From assembly GCF_029873635.1 (NCBI RefSeq), contig NC_080418.1, positions 13,309,562 to 13,373,561 of the forward strand: DNA of 64,000 nt, in the 5' to 3' direction. Origin of the DNA: Malania oleifera (Eukaryota > Streptophyta > Magnoliopsida > Santalales > Ximeniaceae). Of this stretch, positions 1 to 13,229 are shown in pieces (positions within the stretch are counted from its first letter, which is position 1; each line of letters opens with the position of its first letter). Under the pieces are notes generated by a model that was not told where the DNA came from, made no database searches, and worked only from the letters and a program-made list of their open reading frames with translations. Both the position numbers and the translations under genes were made by a program.

Positions 1-230
1 GGAACGATGATACGTGCAAAGTTTTCTGGATGAGGAACATCAAAATTAAGATGTATGATGGTGTGGTGAGGACGTAATGTGATGTTAGGGACATACTGGA
101 GTTGAGGAAGAATCTAGTTTCATTAGACACCTTGGATTGTAACGAGTTTAGTTAAAAATCTAAAGGTGGGGTAATGAAGATGAGCAAGGGCGTCTTGACT
201 GTGATGAAGGCAAAGAGAGTACCGGGGAAT

Positions 231-784
231 AGGGGTGAGCATGATTCGGTGAAAATCGAATTAACCGGCCGAAATTGGCCGGTTCGGTTCGGGTAAAAAT
301 CCCGGTTCGGTCTGTTCGGTTATAATTCTACAAAATTTCGGTTAATCGGTTTCGGTTCGGTTAATGGTAAAAAAAATTTTGGTTAACCAATTAACTGAAT
401 TACTAATTAATTAGATTTTAAATATAACTTATGAATATAAATTTTGCTTATACAAGTGCATTAAGGAGTTTAATTAACCTATTTGGATTCTTTGTTCTAT
501 GGTAAAATATTATTTTCATTAATAAAATTAATAAATAAGGTATTTAATTAAGTTGGATTTCGTTTTAAAAAAAAATTATAATTGTATTATATTTCTAGCA
601 ATTAATTTTAAATGATTTCATTTAAAATCGGTTAACCGAATTACCCAAATAGGCAATTCGGCCGGGTCGGTTCGGTGTCCTTCGTGAATTCGGTCGGTTC
701 GGTTAATGGTATTATTTAATCGAATTTTTCGGTTAATTTGGTTAATTACCCGAATTTAACCGAACCGACCGTTTGCTCACCCCT
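231..784. mobile_element. hAT-type MITE, 554 bp
   Basis: The ends are perfect 11-bp inverted repeats, AGGGGTGAGCA and TGCTCACCCCT. The subterminal DNA is rich in cggtt/aaccg motifs, and there is no coding potential. The flanks, accggggaat and accgggaaat, are near-identical, which suggests an imperfect target duplication. The first 220 bp or so resemble the left end of the transposase-bearing hAT element at 53780, so this is probably a non-autonomous derivative of that family. It interrupts the copia element. Confidence 0.8.
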
Positions 785-3618
785 ACCGGGAAATATATAC
801 ACACTATTGGGTACAACGGTTGTAGGTGGAGCAGCAGCCACAGAATCTGAGTCTGATAGTTTCATTTTGTGGCATATGCGTTTAGGACATATGGGTTAGC
901 ATGGAATGAAAGAACTTCACAAGAGAAATATTTTGAAGGGCGTCAAATCATGTAAGTTGAATTTCTACAAGTATTATGTGCTTGGGAAGCAAAATGGGTT
1001 CAATTCATGATAGCCACGCACAAGACAGAGGGAATACTGGACTACATTCATTTGGACGTTTAGGGGCCGATGCGAGTGGCATCAAGAGGGAGACATGTGT
1101 ATTTCTTGAGTTTCATTGATGATTACTCATAGAAGGCCTAGGTGTACTTCATGCAGCACAAGTCGGAGACGTTTGCCAAGTTTAAACTGTGGAAAACTGA
1201 GGTGGAAAACCAGACCGGGAGAAAGATTAAGTTCCTCCTAACAGATGATGGAGTTAAGTACACAAACTCGAGTTTTAGAGAGTTCTATGAGTAGCATGGC
1301 ATAAGGAGACATTTTACAGTATGTCATACACCGCAACAAAAAATGGTATGGTGGAAAGGATGAACCAAACCTTAGTTAAAAGGGCTCAGTGTCTCAAGTT
1401 GAATGCTAGGCTCACTATGAATTTCTAGGCCAACGCAGTTAGTATGACTATTTTCTTGGTAAACAGATCACCAAGGGCATCACAAGATGAGAAAGTTGTT
1501 GAGGAAGTTTGGACAAGTAACAAGGTAGACTACTCTGAATTGAGAACATTTGGGTGTCCAGCCTAGGCGCACATTCCTAGTGATGAGAGATCAAAGCTTG
1601 AGGCGAAGTCTAGACGGTGCACCTTTATGGGATATCAGAAAGGCATGAAAAGGTTCAAGCTATGGGATCCAACAGCAAACAAGGTGCTGATCAGTAGATA
1701 CGTGGTTTTGATGAGAAAGTCATGCTACAGCATACTCAGGGGGAAATAGAGAAACAGGTGCCAGAAAATTGCAATAGCTACGAGCATGCGATTCAGGTGG
1801 AGTTGGAGACTTAGGGCAGAAATGCGTGGAATTCTAGCTCAAGAGATCAACCGGCGGTGCAAGGGGAGTCAAAAACTCAGAGTGGAGATGATGGTGTTCA
1901 GAACACAAGGAACTCTAGCTCAGATGACCAGCAGCCATGTCGCAACATAGTTGTAGACAAACCACGACACATCATCAAGCCACCCCCCTAGTACGGTTTT
2001 GATGATCTGGTGTCTTATGTACATAGTTGTAGACAAACCACGACACATCGTCAAGCCACCCCCCTAGTACGGTTTTGATGATCTGGTGTCTTATGTGCTT
2101 ATCACTAGCAGCGAGGATCCTACTACCTTTCAAAAGACTATGCATGGTCAGGAGAAGGGTAACTGGATAGGCGCTATGGTGGAGGAGATGGAATCATTGC
2201 ATAATAACCAAACATGAGACTTGGTGGAGCTTCCAATTGGGGAGTGGGCAATTGGATGCAAGTGGGTGTATAGAAATAAAGAAGCAGTTTAAGAAAATGA
2301 AAAAGAGAAGTACAAGGCTCACTTGGTAGCAAAGGGATACTCGCAGAGAAAGGGAGTTGATTATGATGAAATATTCTCTTCTGTGGTGAGGCTCACTTCC
2401 ATCAGGGTAGTGTTGGGACTGGTGGTGCAACATGACATGCATCTAGAGCAGATGGATGTAAATACGACATTCCTCCATGGTGATTTGAAGGAGCTGATTT
2501 ACATGACACAGCCAGATGGGTTAACCCAACCTGGACAAGAGCACTTAGCCCGCAAATTGAAAAAGTCACTTTACAGGTTGAAGTAGTCTCTGAGGCAATG
2601 GTACAAAAGGTTTGACGCCTATATAATTCGTATTAGCTATAGGAAGTGTGAGTACGATTGTTGCGTCTATGTGAGAAGTCTTGAGGATGGTTCTCTAATA
2701 TTTCTATTGCTATATGTTGACGACATGCTGATTGCTGCTAAAGACATGACTGGAGTGAATTAGTTGAAGATTCTGTTGGGAAAAGAGTTCGATATGAAAG
2801 ACTTAAGTGCAGCCAAGAGGATACTTGGCCTGGAGATTCGAAAAGACAGAGTTGTAGGGAGACTATTGTTATCTCAGGGCAACTATGTGGAGAAGGTGTT
2901 TGAGAGATTTAGCATGACTAATGCTAAACTGGTGAGCACACCATTGGAAAATGATTTCAGGCTTTCAACCACTGAATGCCCAAAGACGGATGATAAGGTT
3001 TGTGATATGTCAAATGTCCCCTATGCTAGTGCAGTGGGGTGTCTGATCTATGTCATGGTATGTATGAGGCCGGATCTGACACATGCTGTCAGTGTGGTGA
3101 GCAAGTTTTTTTTGAATCTGAGTCGACAACATCGGGATTCAATCAAGTGGATTCATAGGTATTTGAGGGGTACAACTAGATATGACATCATGTTCAGTAG
3201 ACAACATAGTGATCCATCAGTGGTAGGATATGTGGATGCTGACTAGGTAAGAAACTTGGATGACAGGAGGTTTGCCACAGGGTACATATTCGCTTGTTGC
3301 TTTATCTACTACTGAATCGGAGTACATGGTAGTGACTGAGGATGCCAAGGAAGCATTGTGGCTTACAGGATTGGTTAGGGAGCTGGGTGTTCAGTAAGGT
3401 GGAGTTCGGCTGCAGTGTAATAGTCAAAGTGTCATATACTTGACAAAGAATCAATCAAGTATATCATTTGAGGACAAAGCACATTGATGTGCGGATTCAC
3501 AAGGTCGGGGAATTGATTGCTTCATTTGAACAACTACTTGAGAAAGTTTACACGTCTTATAATGCAGCTGATATGCTGACGAAGCTGGTCACAATGAACA
3601 AGTTCAAGCATTGCTTGG

Positions 3619-4130
3619 TGTCACAGTCCAACTATTTTCACCGCCTTGTGAAGGTTCGTGCAACGCTAGCCAAAGCACTCTTGCTTAACTAGCCAGCCTA
3701 TCGTTTACGAACATTCATCCACAAGCACTTTCATTAGCATTCATTCAAATAACAACGGAAACAATAATCAATTCATGAAAGTCGTGGCAAGCAAGCAGTA
3801 AACATTGAAGCAAACGTAATTCATTAACAATACCTCCATTGACTTTGTGTGCTTAGCGAGGGAGGCAAGTAGGCTAAACACGTTGACAATAGCTAGTGAG
3901 TTTTACAATGACTGATGAACACTCACCCTTCCCTAAAGAGGTTTTTATGTAATTATCATCATGACACTATGAAACATCAAAGTGACTGAGGAGTCATATT
4001 GCCTTATTTGGCATACAAAGACTCTACTATTAGAAAATAACCCTACACTAGTATTTGTATGACATCCCAAGCACACGAGATAAGCGGTCACATGCAAGCA
4101 TAATGCCCTAAACAATCTTAGCTCGTGACA
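3619..4130 (-). repeat. 3' LTR of the chromovirus
   Basis: It is 512 bp, begins TGTCACAGTCC and ends GCTCGTGACA. It matches 7300-7820 along its full length. The complement of AAGTGGAGGAGAA, a polypurine tract, adjoins it at 4131. Confidence 0.92.
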
Positions 4131-7100
4131 TTCTCCTCCACTTATGCGGTCGACGTCCTTGTAGACTTTGGCGCTAGGTACACTTTAACTTTGTCCACGA
4201 ACGGCTTCAAATCTTCCTCAGAAATCCAGTTGATTTCTTTGTCATCAAGACATTTCCACTTCACTAGGAACTTATGTTGCTTCTTCCTTGAGGATATGAA
4301 CTTTCTGTCTGCAAGGATCTCTTCAACGTCATGTGTGTCAAGTTGCACTATCTTGAACTCTGCTCTGTTGGACTGACCTCTGCTCAGGTCATTGGTGCCA
4401 GCGTTGAACGACTTGAGGCAGCTGACATGAAACTGCGGTCTTCTCCCCTGATCTTCCCACTTCTTTATCTTCTTAGAAGCTTTCTCTAGATAGGCTCGAG
4501 CAAACTCTGCATTATGTTTCCATTCTCTGGTGAAGATGTACGCCCTGGGACTCTTTCTTATGTACGGCTCACCCACTGTTTGAGGTAACAGCGGTAGCTG
4601 GCCTGTAACAAGCTCAAAAGTGCTCTTGTTGGTTGTTGAGCTCCTTTGTGCATTGCCATAGAACGGAGCCACATCAAGTAGTTGCACGCCATTCTTCTGG
4701 TTGTCGTTGACAAAATGGCAAACGTACTCATCTAGCAGCTCTCTAAATCTCTTCATATGTCCATCTGTCTGTTGGTGAGAACTCGAAGAGATGTCAATAT
4801 GTGACCTGAATATCCTAAAAAATTCTGTCAAGAAGTTGTCAGTGAACATTAAGTCTCGGTCACAAATAATAACTTAGGGAACACCCCAATGTTTCACAAC
4901 AGTTACAAGGAACAATTGTGTCGTCTCCTCTGTCGAACAGTACTTTGGTGCGGCCGTGAAAGTACTATACTTCTTTCACTCCCCCTTGTCTTGTTGGCAA
5001 GTGAGACAAGTTTTGGTATAATCAACCACATCATCCCATGTGTGCGGCCAATAATACCTCCCCAGTAGTCCTGTCATTAAAGTCATTCTCCGCGAATAAC
5101 CCTCAATGAACTTCCTGCAATATCTAGTAAGGCCAAGAAAGGAACGCAACTCCTTCACTGACGTGGGGATCTTCCATTCTTGAATCATCCTTACCTTCTC
5201 CATACCCCTCCGGATACGACCTTATTCAACCACATGACCAAGGAATTTGTTGCTCAACTGAGCGAAAGAGCACTTCTCTTTCTTCACATCCAGACTGTTT
5301 CCCCTCAGCCTGTTGAACACCTTCCGTAGATGCTCTTCATGTTTCCTTTGAAACAACACCGATGCTCCCAATGGTGTTTTGGAAGGGCGAACACATTCCA
5401 CTTCCAATTCATCAAGTTGTTTCACCAACTCTACTATCTCAAGAGGCGCAATCCGACATGGCCCTTTAGCAGGTGGTTTTACTCCTGATAACAACTCGAT
5501 CTCATGTTCCACAATTTGTCGTAAAGGCAAATTGTGAGGCAGCTTATCCGGCAACACCTCCTTGTACTTATCCAACACCGCTTGGATGATTGTAGGCTCC
5601 ATCTCTTGGCCTACTTCTTTGTCTACCACCGCCGTGGCTAGACGTGTCTGCTCACCCTGACCCAATCCCTTATTGAGTTGTATGGCTGAAAGGGACTTCC
5701 CATCGTCTCCTTTCGTTGCAACAACTTGCACCATGCACGAATGATCTCCTATCAGACACAGGGAACCAGTCGAAGGCATCAACACTGTCCTCGTCCCCCT
5801 TAGGAACTCCATTCCTAGAATGACTGAAACGTCATCCAATGGCACTGCTATGAAATTCACATAACCTTCCCACTGTCCAAGCTTTACGGTCACTTGCTTG
5901 GCTACTCCCAGAGTAGGTTGTGCTACAGAATTAACTGCTTTCATGCGTCCTGTATCCTTCTCTAAGGATAAGTTGAGTCTCCATGCTTCCAACTACAAAA
6001 AAAAATTGTGAGTAGCCCCCGTATCCACCATAGCGTGGGTACTCTTCCCATTTATTCTCAAGTCCACAAACATTAACCCTTTTGCTCGTGTAACTTTCGG
6101 TGCTTTTGTCTGCTTTTCCAATGCGCTCACCAGCCACACTGAACCTACCCTTGGGGCAACATCCTCTTCCTCCTCGCTTTCCAACTCTTTTCCTGAAGTG
6201 GAAGCTTGTAAGGCATTAAGTAATCCCTTGTGTTGACACTCACTCACTCTGTAAGATCCACCACACAAGTAGCACAAAATTTTATTCTTCCCCTTTCCAT
6301 TGGGTGTGTTGAACCCTTGAGACGACGAATCTTCCTTTGAGGTTGATGATTTAGAGTCGGCTCTCCTACTCTTGGGTTTGCCTTTTTTCAAAGACTTTCC
6401 ATTGTTTCCCTTTTCCCCAAACCATTTGGACGAAGCGGTATCATCACCAACGTAGTCAATCAAGCATTCTGCAGCAGCTTGTGCAGTTGACAAATCCTAA
6501 ACTCTTTGCCAATGAAGTTTTGTCCTTGCCCACGGTTTCATCCCCTCAAGAAAATAGAACAACTTGTCATTCTCCGACATATCCCGAATATCCAACATTA
6601 AAGCAGAAAATTGTTTCACATATTCCCTTATCGACCCCATATGCTTGAGATCTCTCAGTTTTCTCCTTACATTATACTCAACATTCTCAGGAAAGAATTG
6701 GGCCTTGAGCTCTCTCTTCAAGTCTACCCAACTATTGATTACACAGCTTCCATTTTCAATTTCTCTATATTTAGTACGCCACCACAGTTTGGCATCACCA
6801 ACCAAGTATATGGTCGCAATATTCACCTTTGCCTGTTCTGAGGCCATCCTCATAACGCAAAAGTACTACTCCACATCAAACAAGAAGTTCTCTAACTCCT
6901 TGGCATCTCGGGCACCCCCTTACGTACTTGGTTCTGGTACCTTGGTCTTGCTAACTCACGGAGTATTGGAGTTTCCCATAGAAAGAACCATCAAATTCAC
7001 CTTTGCATCCAGATCAGCCATCTACGACTATAAAGTTTCAACTGTGTGGTGAAAGTCCTCTAACATGTCGCCTATCAAACCTGCTTGATGTTTTTGTGAT

Positions 7101-7299
7101 CTCATCACTTCATCAACAAGTTCTCTCATCTGGGCCACCTCCGCGGCCACGGTATTGGTTGTTGCCTCAACCTGTGCTTCCAGCACGCTGATCCTCTCAG
7201 CATTGTTTGGTGTCATGATCACTTACCAAAACTTTCCAAATCCAACAACGAAGGCAAATGAATTCACGTAACAACTCAACTTTGGGCTCTGATACCAAG

Positions 7300-7820
7300 T
7301 GTCACGGTCCGACTATTTTCACCGCCTTGTGAAGGGTCGTGCGGCGCTAGTTAAAGCACTCTTGCTTAACTAGCCAGCCTATCGTTTACCAAAATTCATC
7401 CACGAAGCACTTTCATTAGCATTCACTCAAATAGCAGTGGAAACAGTAATCAATTCATGAAAGTCGTGGCAAGCAAGCAGTAAACATTGAAGCAAACGTA
7501 ATTCACTAACAATACCCCTGTTGACATTGTGTGCTTAGCGAGGGAGGCAAGTAGGTTAAACACGTTGACAATAGTTAGTGAGTTTTACAATGACTGATGA
7601 ACACTCACCCTCCCCTAAAGAGGTTTTTATGTAATTATCATCCTGTCACTAGGAAACATCAAAGTGACCGAGGAGTCATACTGCCTTATTTGGCATACAA
7701 AGACTCTACTAGCAAAAACTAACCCTACACTAGTATTTACATGATGGAAACCCATGCCAAGCACACGAGATAAGCGGTCACAGGCAAGCATAATGCCCTG
7801 AACAAGCTTAAATCGTGACA
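7300..7820 (-). repeat. 5' LTR of the chromovirus
   Basis: It is 521 bp with TG...CA ends. The initiator-tRNA primer-binding site lies immediately inside it (on the left). It is followed by the CTTGG duplication and then by the resumed copia sequence. The same LTR type recurs at 37448-40686. Confidence 0.92.
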
Positions 7821-7935
7821 CTTGGACTTGATCAACATCTCCAAGTGTTAGAAGGGAGACGATCTCGTCCCAGATGGAGCAATGATTATGCTTTTATTTT
7901 TCTCCTAAGTCATGAATATTCACCAAGGTGGAGAT

Positions 7936-8500
7936 TGTTAGAAATGTGGCTCATATTTGAATGGAACGCATACACCGAGGAAAGCATCGTTAGGCAAAGA
8001 ACAAGGAAGTTGGTTGCAGTAACCGTCGATGGTTTCCCTATAACCATCGACGATTTAAGTTCAAACTGCAGGATTTAGCTCTTGACATAAAATCATCGAT
8101 GGTTTGGCTAAAACCGTCAACGTTTTCATTCGGCGCAAGTTATGGAATATGAAATTGGTGATCAGTAGATTGGGGGGATTGGAGGATTTTTCTCTAGGGA
8201 TTGTTATAGGGATGACTTAGATAAGTTCTAAGGTTCCTGTACGCTTAGGGTTTGTAATTAATCAATATTTGTAACCCTAATTGTAAGCTCGACATCGTGA
8301 TAGTGAAAAATTCAATTGCTACTCCCGTGGACATAGGCACATTACCAAACCACATAAATCTTGTGTCTTTGATTATTGATTTTGTTATTCTCTTTGTAAG
8401 TGATTACTTGTTCCCTATTGTTCATCATTGAGTGCTTACATTGCTTGTTCCGTGATTGATTCAAATTGTGTTTAGTTTCTGCTGCACACTCGTATCAACA
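7936..8500 (+). repeat. 3' LTR of the first copia element
   Basis: It is 565 bp, begins TGTTAGAAATGTGG after the purine tract AAGGTGGAGAT and ends TATCAACA. A primer-binding-site sequence, TTGGTATCAGAG, follows directly, which is not expected outside a 3' LTR. Near its end it has the block around cgtggacataggca / aaccacataaatc that is shared with other copia LTRs in this window. Confidence 0.85.
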
Positions 8501-11279
8501 ATTGGTATCAGAGTGCCATTTGCACCAACAATAATAAACTAATACAAAGTTACATAAATTTATAGAGCAGTCAAAATGCAAGTAGTATATCTTAAAATAC
8601 CAACCACTTTGAAAATTAAATAATATATCCTACATTTTTTCCAAAATTTAGTAAATTTAAAGTTCTGTTAATGTGTATATATTTATTTTAATACCACCTT
8701 TTTTTTTTTCTTTTTTTTTTTTTTTGCACTTTTAACTTTTGTATCTAAAATTCTTTTTTTGCAATTAGGGATCTACTTTATAATTTCAAATAATTGTTAA
8801 TAATTATAAAATATTCGGCATTGAAAAATTAAATTAGTTTTTGTCACTATATAGATTTATTATAAAAATGATAGTCATTTTGTTACATACTATGACATTA
8901 TTTTTAAAAGTTTTCAAATAAAATTTACACTCTGATAAATAATTTGAACTCTCCAATAACATAATTATGCTTCTAAAAATAATCATTCGTGAATCCTTTA
9001 TAAATTTACTAAAAAATTGTGAACCAGGAGTAAACTGTAACAGGATGAATTATGCTACCTAAAGTAAACTTTATTATGAATGACCTTGGTTGTTTTGATT
9101 GTCCTCAACTATTTTCTAAGAATCATTTCATTTTTTAGACTTCAATTTTGTCTCACTAGTGGTTCCAAAATTGGAATTTGGAACAAAACTAGAAAGTCTA
9201 GCCTATGTGATATCCCAACCAATAGCGTCGATGATTAAAGTTGGCTTAGTTGACCATTTAATCAATAGTCTACAACTTCAAATCACTTAATGAATGCAAT
9301 GTTAGAACTTTATTTTGCTTTATTCATAAGAATTATTAAGATTACTTAGTTGTTGACTACTTAGCTTGTTCTAATTGCATTGTAATAGTGCACAAATGCA
9401 TTGGCCTACATTCTTTAATAGTGCATCACTCTGGTTTAACTTTGATTAACTTTTATTTTGACTCGTTACCAATCATATTTCTTATTTTAGAAGTAATAAT
9501 ATTTTTTTATTGACTTATTTTTTTTATGTACTTGGTTCATTCACTTGATAAGTAATTTGTTGACTTATTTTTTTTATGTACTTGCACTCAATATATTTTT
9601 ATGATTCATCCTCTTTGCCATCCTTTTTTTTCTTTATTCATTTCTTGTTGAGGTCAAGCAATTATCTTTGGATGAATTGTTTTGCTTTAATCTTTTTGTA
9701 AAACTCTTAATTTTAAGTAATTTGTTGCAAGCATAAGTTCTGAGTATTAGAGCTCTAAGATAATTTACTCGAAGAATAATGTGATGCATTAAATCAAAAT
9801 GGTGATTTTAACTTTTGCTAGCAATAACTATGACCTATATGGTGATTGTGACTACGATGCGACTTTGTATATTGGTGTGTTAATGGCACTCTACAAGAAC
9901 CAATGTCTTACAATTTATTTGTTAAACTCACCTTTATCACAATTACCTAGAGAATATATTGGTGTTTATCTCCAGCATAAATTCAATATTGAAATCGAAA
10001 ACAAGTTAACATAACATAAAGTTCAAGTATTCATATCTCATGCTAGCACGATTCAAAGTTCATGTATCTAAACCTTAACTTTCATGTCATTGCAACAATA
10101 ATGTAAGTTATAACATAGAGTTCAATCGTGAACTACCAAAGAACTTCACCCCTAATACCACATAATATACATTATTTCACCCAAAAAAAAAAATCATTCT
10201 AATTCCGCACAATACAACTCATTTCACCAATGTGAAAGTTTTAATTAAAACTTAGATGAATTATAATGCAGTTGAAGGTTTGTCAAAATAATTGAAGTAT
10301 TGTCTAAACATCACACGCATAAAATTTTCTGTATCACAAGATTTATTTTAAGAAAATTAATACTTTATAAATAAAAAAATTGAATGGGACTGATCGAGCC
10401 CTCAATTTTTTCTGTCAGAATTTCTCTCTCACGACACTAACCTGCTACCATGGGCTTGGGTTCTTCTAACTTAAGACTGGGTCAAAGGACTTTGAGCTTT
10501 TTCCCAACAGACAAAACAAGATTAGTGTGAGAGATGCCAGTGCAAAAGAAAGAAAACCCATTAACATGAAGCTCTCCTTAATGGTTTGCTCGCTTTAGAC
10601 TCATTAGCTACAAGCTGCACCAAAACCTGCCCTGCGTAGCCAAAAACCCTCCTTCGTGTAATCTGTTTACCTCCAGAGTGCAGGCTGCTGTAAAAAGGTG
10701 AGAAAAAGCTGGACTGCTGTTGAGCATAGTGCTCTATAGTGAAGAAGAAAGAAAGAAAGAAAGAAAGACAAAGCTAGATCTGTTAAGAAAGATTACAGCA
10801 TAGTGCTCTATAGAATGCGACTGAGCATAGCGCTCTGTAGTGAAGAAGAAGAAGAAAGAAAGACAACGCTATATCTGCTAAGAAAGATTACAGCATAGTC
10901 TTTATATCAATTGTGCAGTGAGACCACCACCAGTATACAAGTTCAGAGCTTATGGCCTTAAAAGCTCATACAATTTAGACATGCTCAGTGAGTGATTATT
11001 TCTCCATTTAGCAGGTTCTGACCAGCCCAAAATTCACTCTGTACTGTAATACAATTGGACTCAAATAATGAGATATTGAAATCAGCTATTTTTCACATTA
11101 CAATACGCAATTGCTGCTGTCCATAGAGCTATCATAAATACATTTCTGCTGGTTATTAGGGAGTTTTTCCAGTGCGCAAGCGTCAGGAGTGGGGGGGCGT
11201 TAAATGTGAAGGAAAAAGGAAAGAATCATTGTATTGCACATGAACTCAAGCAGCATACAAATTGGTTGAATGATGCATG
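8501..11279. other. AT-rich intergenic DNA
   Basis: I see no gene here. About 30 bp of retroelement leader follows the LTR, then AT-rich DNA with T-runs near 8700. The stretch from about 10500 to 11279 lies just downstream of the PGRL-like stop codon and would include that gene's 3' UTR and polyadenylation site. A short tandem duplication lies at 10720-10905. Confidence 0.6.
10720..10905. repeat. Tandem duplication, about 90-bp unit, two copies
   Basis: Each copy has gagcatagtgctctatag (or a variant), a GAA/GAAA purine run, then gctagatctgttaagaaag and attacagcatagt. The copies differ slightly. The position is within or just beyond the 3' UTR of the PGRL-like gene. Confidence 0.75.
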
Positions 11280-13194
11280 CTACATCCATCTTCGACGTTG
11301 GTTGCCGCCTCTCTGGGAAACTAGGTAAATTCGACCATGGACCCAATCCCTACCAAGTTTTGAAATGGATTGCTGCACAATGGTGCCATTCATAGGTTAA
11401 TAAAAAAAAAAACTTCAATATTTTTCTAATAAATGAATAATAATTATAACACATTTCATGCTTTTTCCCACACAAGACAATAAGGTAGATTCATTTAATT
11501 ACTTGAAAAAGAGGTACAATGTTCATTCATAAGCTAACCAAACAAAGGATGTTTCTCTCTCCCTCTCTCTCAAAAAATTAAAAAAGAAGAAGAAGAAGAA
11601 GAAACACCTTCTTTGTTCTTGGAAAAAAAACAAAAATCCCATTTTGTGGTTAGTTGAGACTTGAGAGACCCATTTAGTGTCGCTGGACAACAATGGAGGT
11701 AGATCATCTTCCCATCTAAAACCCCTCAATCACATCCCATCCCATGGTGTGTTGCTGTTGGGCGTGGTTCATACCTAGCTTAATTTGCTGTGCTTTGTTA
11801 GTATTAGCCTTTCAAGGCTTATAATCTTAATGCCATATTTAGAAACATATTTTAACTTTCATTTTACTCTGTTTTTCATAGTTGATTTATTGGAATAACG
11901 ATAACAAAATACATCATCTTGATAACTAAAATTCAAAGGGTTGTCAAGAAATTTGACTTTCTATTAGTGATAATGTATAACTCATTTTCCTAAGGATCCA
12001 ACCTTTTGATTCTCATGGAACTTCGAAACTGATTATCTCGCTTAAACAAGGAAAAACTTGAACGTAATAAACCTCCCCCTCATGTTTGCTCCATCTTCTA
12101 TGTCATTTCCAAAATATGAAAGATCAATTTTACACATCAATAGTTTGCATCCAATGTTCCTTATGCCTCCCCAGGAAAAAGCCAAGCCATTCTGTTTAAC
12201 AGAATACATTTATTATTACATATTTAGGTGAATTCCCCCATCTTTTGCTAATTTTAGTTTGCTGCAATTTGATACCTTTAAATCTTCTATTCTTTAATTC
12301 TTTCCAAATGAATTCCACAAAATCCTTTTAAAAAATTTTAAATCTTACAGTTTCTTCTGTTTCGTTTTTAAACTTTACTTTTTGAAAAAATAGAAAAAAT
12401 AGAACTGTCTAAAAAAAATTTGAGCAGGGCATTTTTAAAACTTTTTTCAAATTTTCTAATAACATGTCGTTCAGGAAACACTAAAATATTGTTTTCTGCT
12501 CTTATAAAAGTTAAATTTACTTGCAATTGAAAAGACCTCAAAATGATGAAACTTTCAGCATGCTCATTTTCTTATTTTCTGGAATGAAAATGGTTTTCAC
12601 AATTCACAAACCATTATTGAAAATGATAATAAATGGCCCTAAGAAACTGGAAAGCAGATGAAAAATATAAAAAAGCAGTTATTGGCTAATTGCCTCTTAA
12701 GGAATCCAAAATGATTTCAAATGCGTTTTCTAGTTAACATTAAAAATATTCCAATCCCTTGAGCAACTAATTTCGTTAGGAAACAAAACACCATATTGCT
12801 CTATAAGTGAGAGAAAAAGCAAACCTGTATTACCTCAATTTTGGTGCGGAATTCTAGACAGCATTCACACACATGACAATCTGATCTATGGGGCGAGTTT
12901 CTAAACTGATCTGACTGCACAAACGCAAAAACCTGCAATATCAAAACTCAATGTCTGGATGCATAATAGTTTTACTTACAAATTTCTTCCCTAGCCAAGA
13001 CTGAAAGCTTTAATGAAGAAAATTCAATTAAAATTTGGAGAAATTATTTTTTTCAAGAGCAGAACAGACCTCCTCCCCACAATTTGGGCATGCCCCCTTT
13101 AATGCCACCAAGTCATTCCTCCATAGGCCTAGAAGCACTTTAACTGGGAAAATAGACACTCAAGTAAATGATGTTATATGAGCCATATGACATA

Positions 13195-13229
<35 letters not shown>

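Larger units (their letters stand above)
3619..7820 (-). mobile_element. Ty3/gypsy chromovirus, whole length but broken
   Basis: Both LTRs and a perfect 5-bp target duplication (CTTGG at 3614-3618 and 7821-7825) are present. On the minus strand the order is 5' LTR 7300-7820, a primer-binding site for initiator tRNA-Met (TTGGTATCAGAGC), gag about 6500-7220, zinc knuckle and protease about 5990-6490, reverse transcriptase region about 5000-5990, then integrase tail and chromodomain about 4140-4850, a purine tract and the 3' LTR 3619-4130. The chromodomain places it among chromoviruses. Pol is shorter than normal and several breaks are evident. The LTRs look a little over 90% identical by eye, so the insertion is old but younger than the copia host. 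Confidence 0.92.
1..8500 (+). mobile_element. Ty1/copia retrotransposon, 5'-truncated by window edge, with two nested insertions
   Basis: The pol parts are in copia order on the plus strand. The pre-integrase and integrase region is about 830-1720, reverse transcriptase about 2170-3100 (the motifs YSQRKGVDYDEIFS and LLYVDDML are visible) and RNase H about 3220-3610. The polypurine tract lies just before the 3' LTR at 7936. A MITE (231-784) and a chromovirus (3619-7820) have inserted into it. The element has many breaks, so it is an old fossil. The reverse transcriptase wording resembles the Tork/Tnt1 side of copia, which is inferred from memory of the family. The 5' LTR and gag lie outside the window. 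Confidence 0.9.

Noticed and set aside
7815-8078. 87-codon frame near the first copia 3' LTR
   Set aside because: It spans the polypurine tract and LTR and is not a gene.
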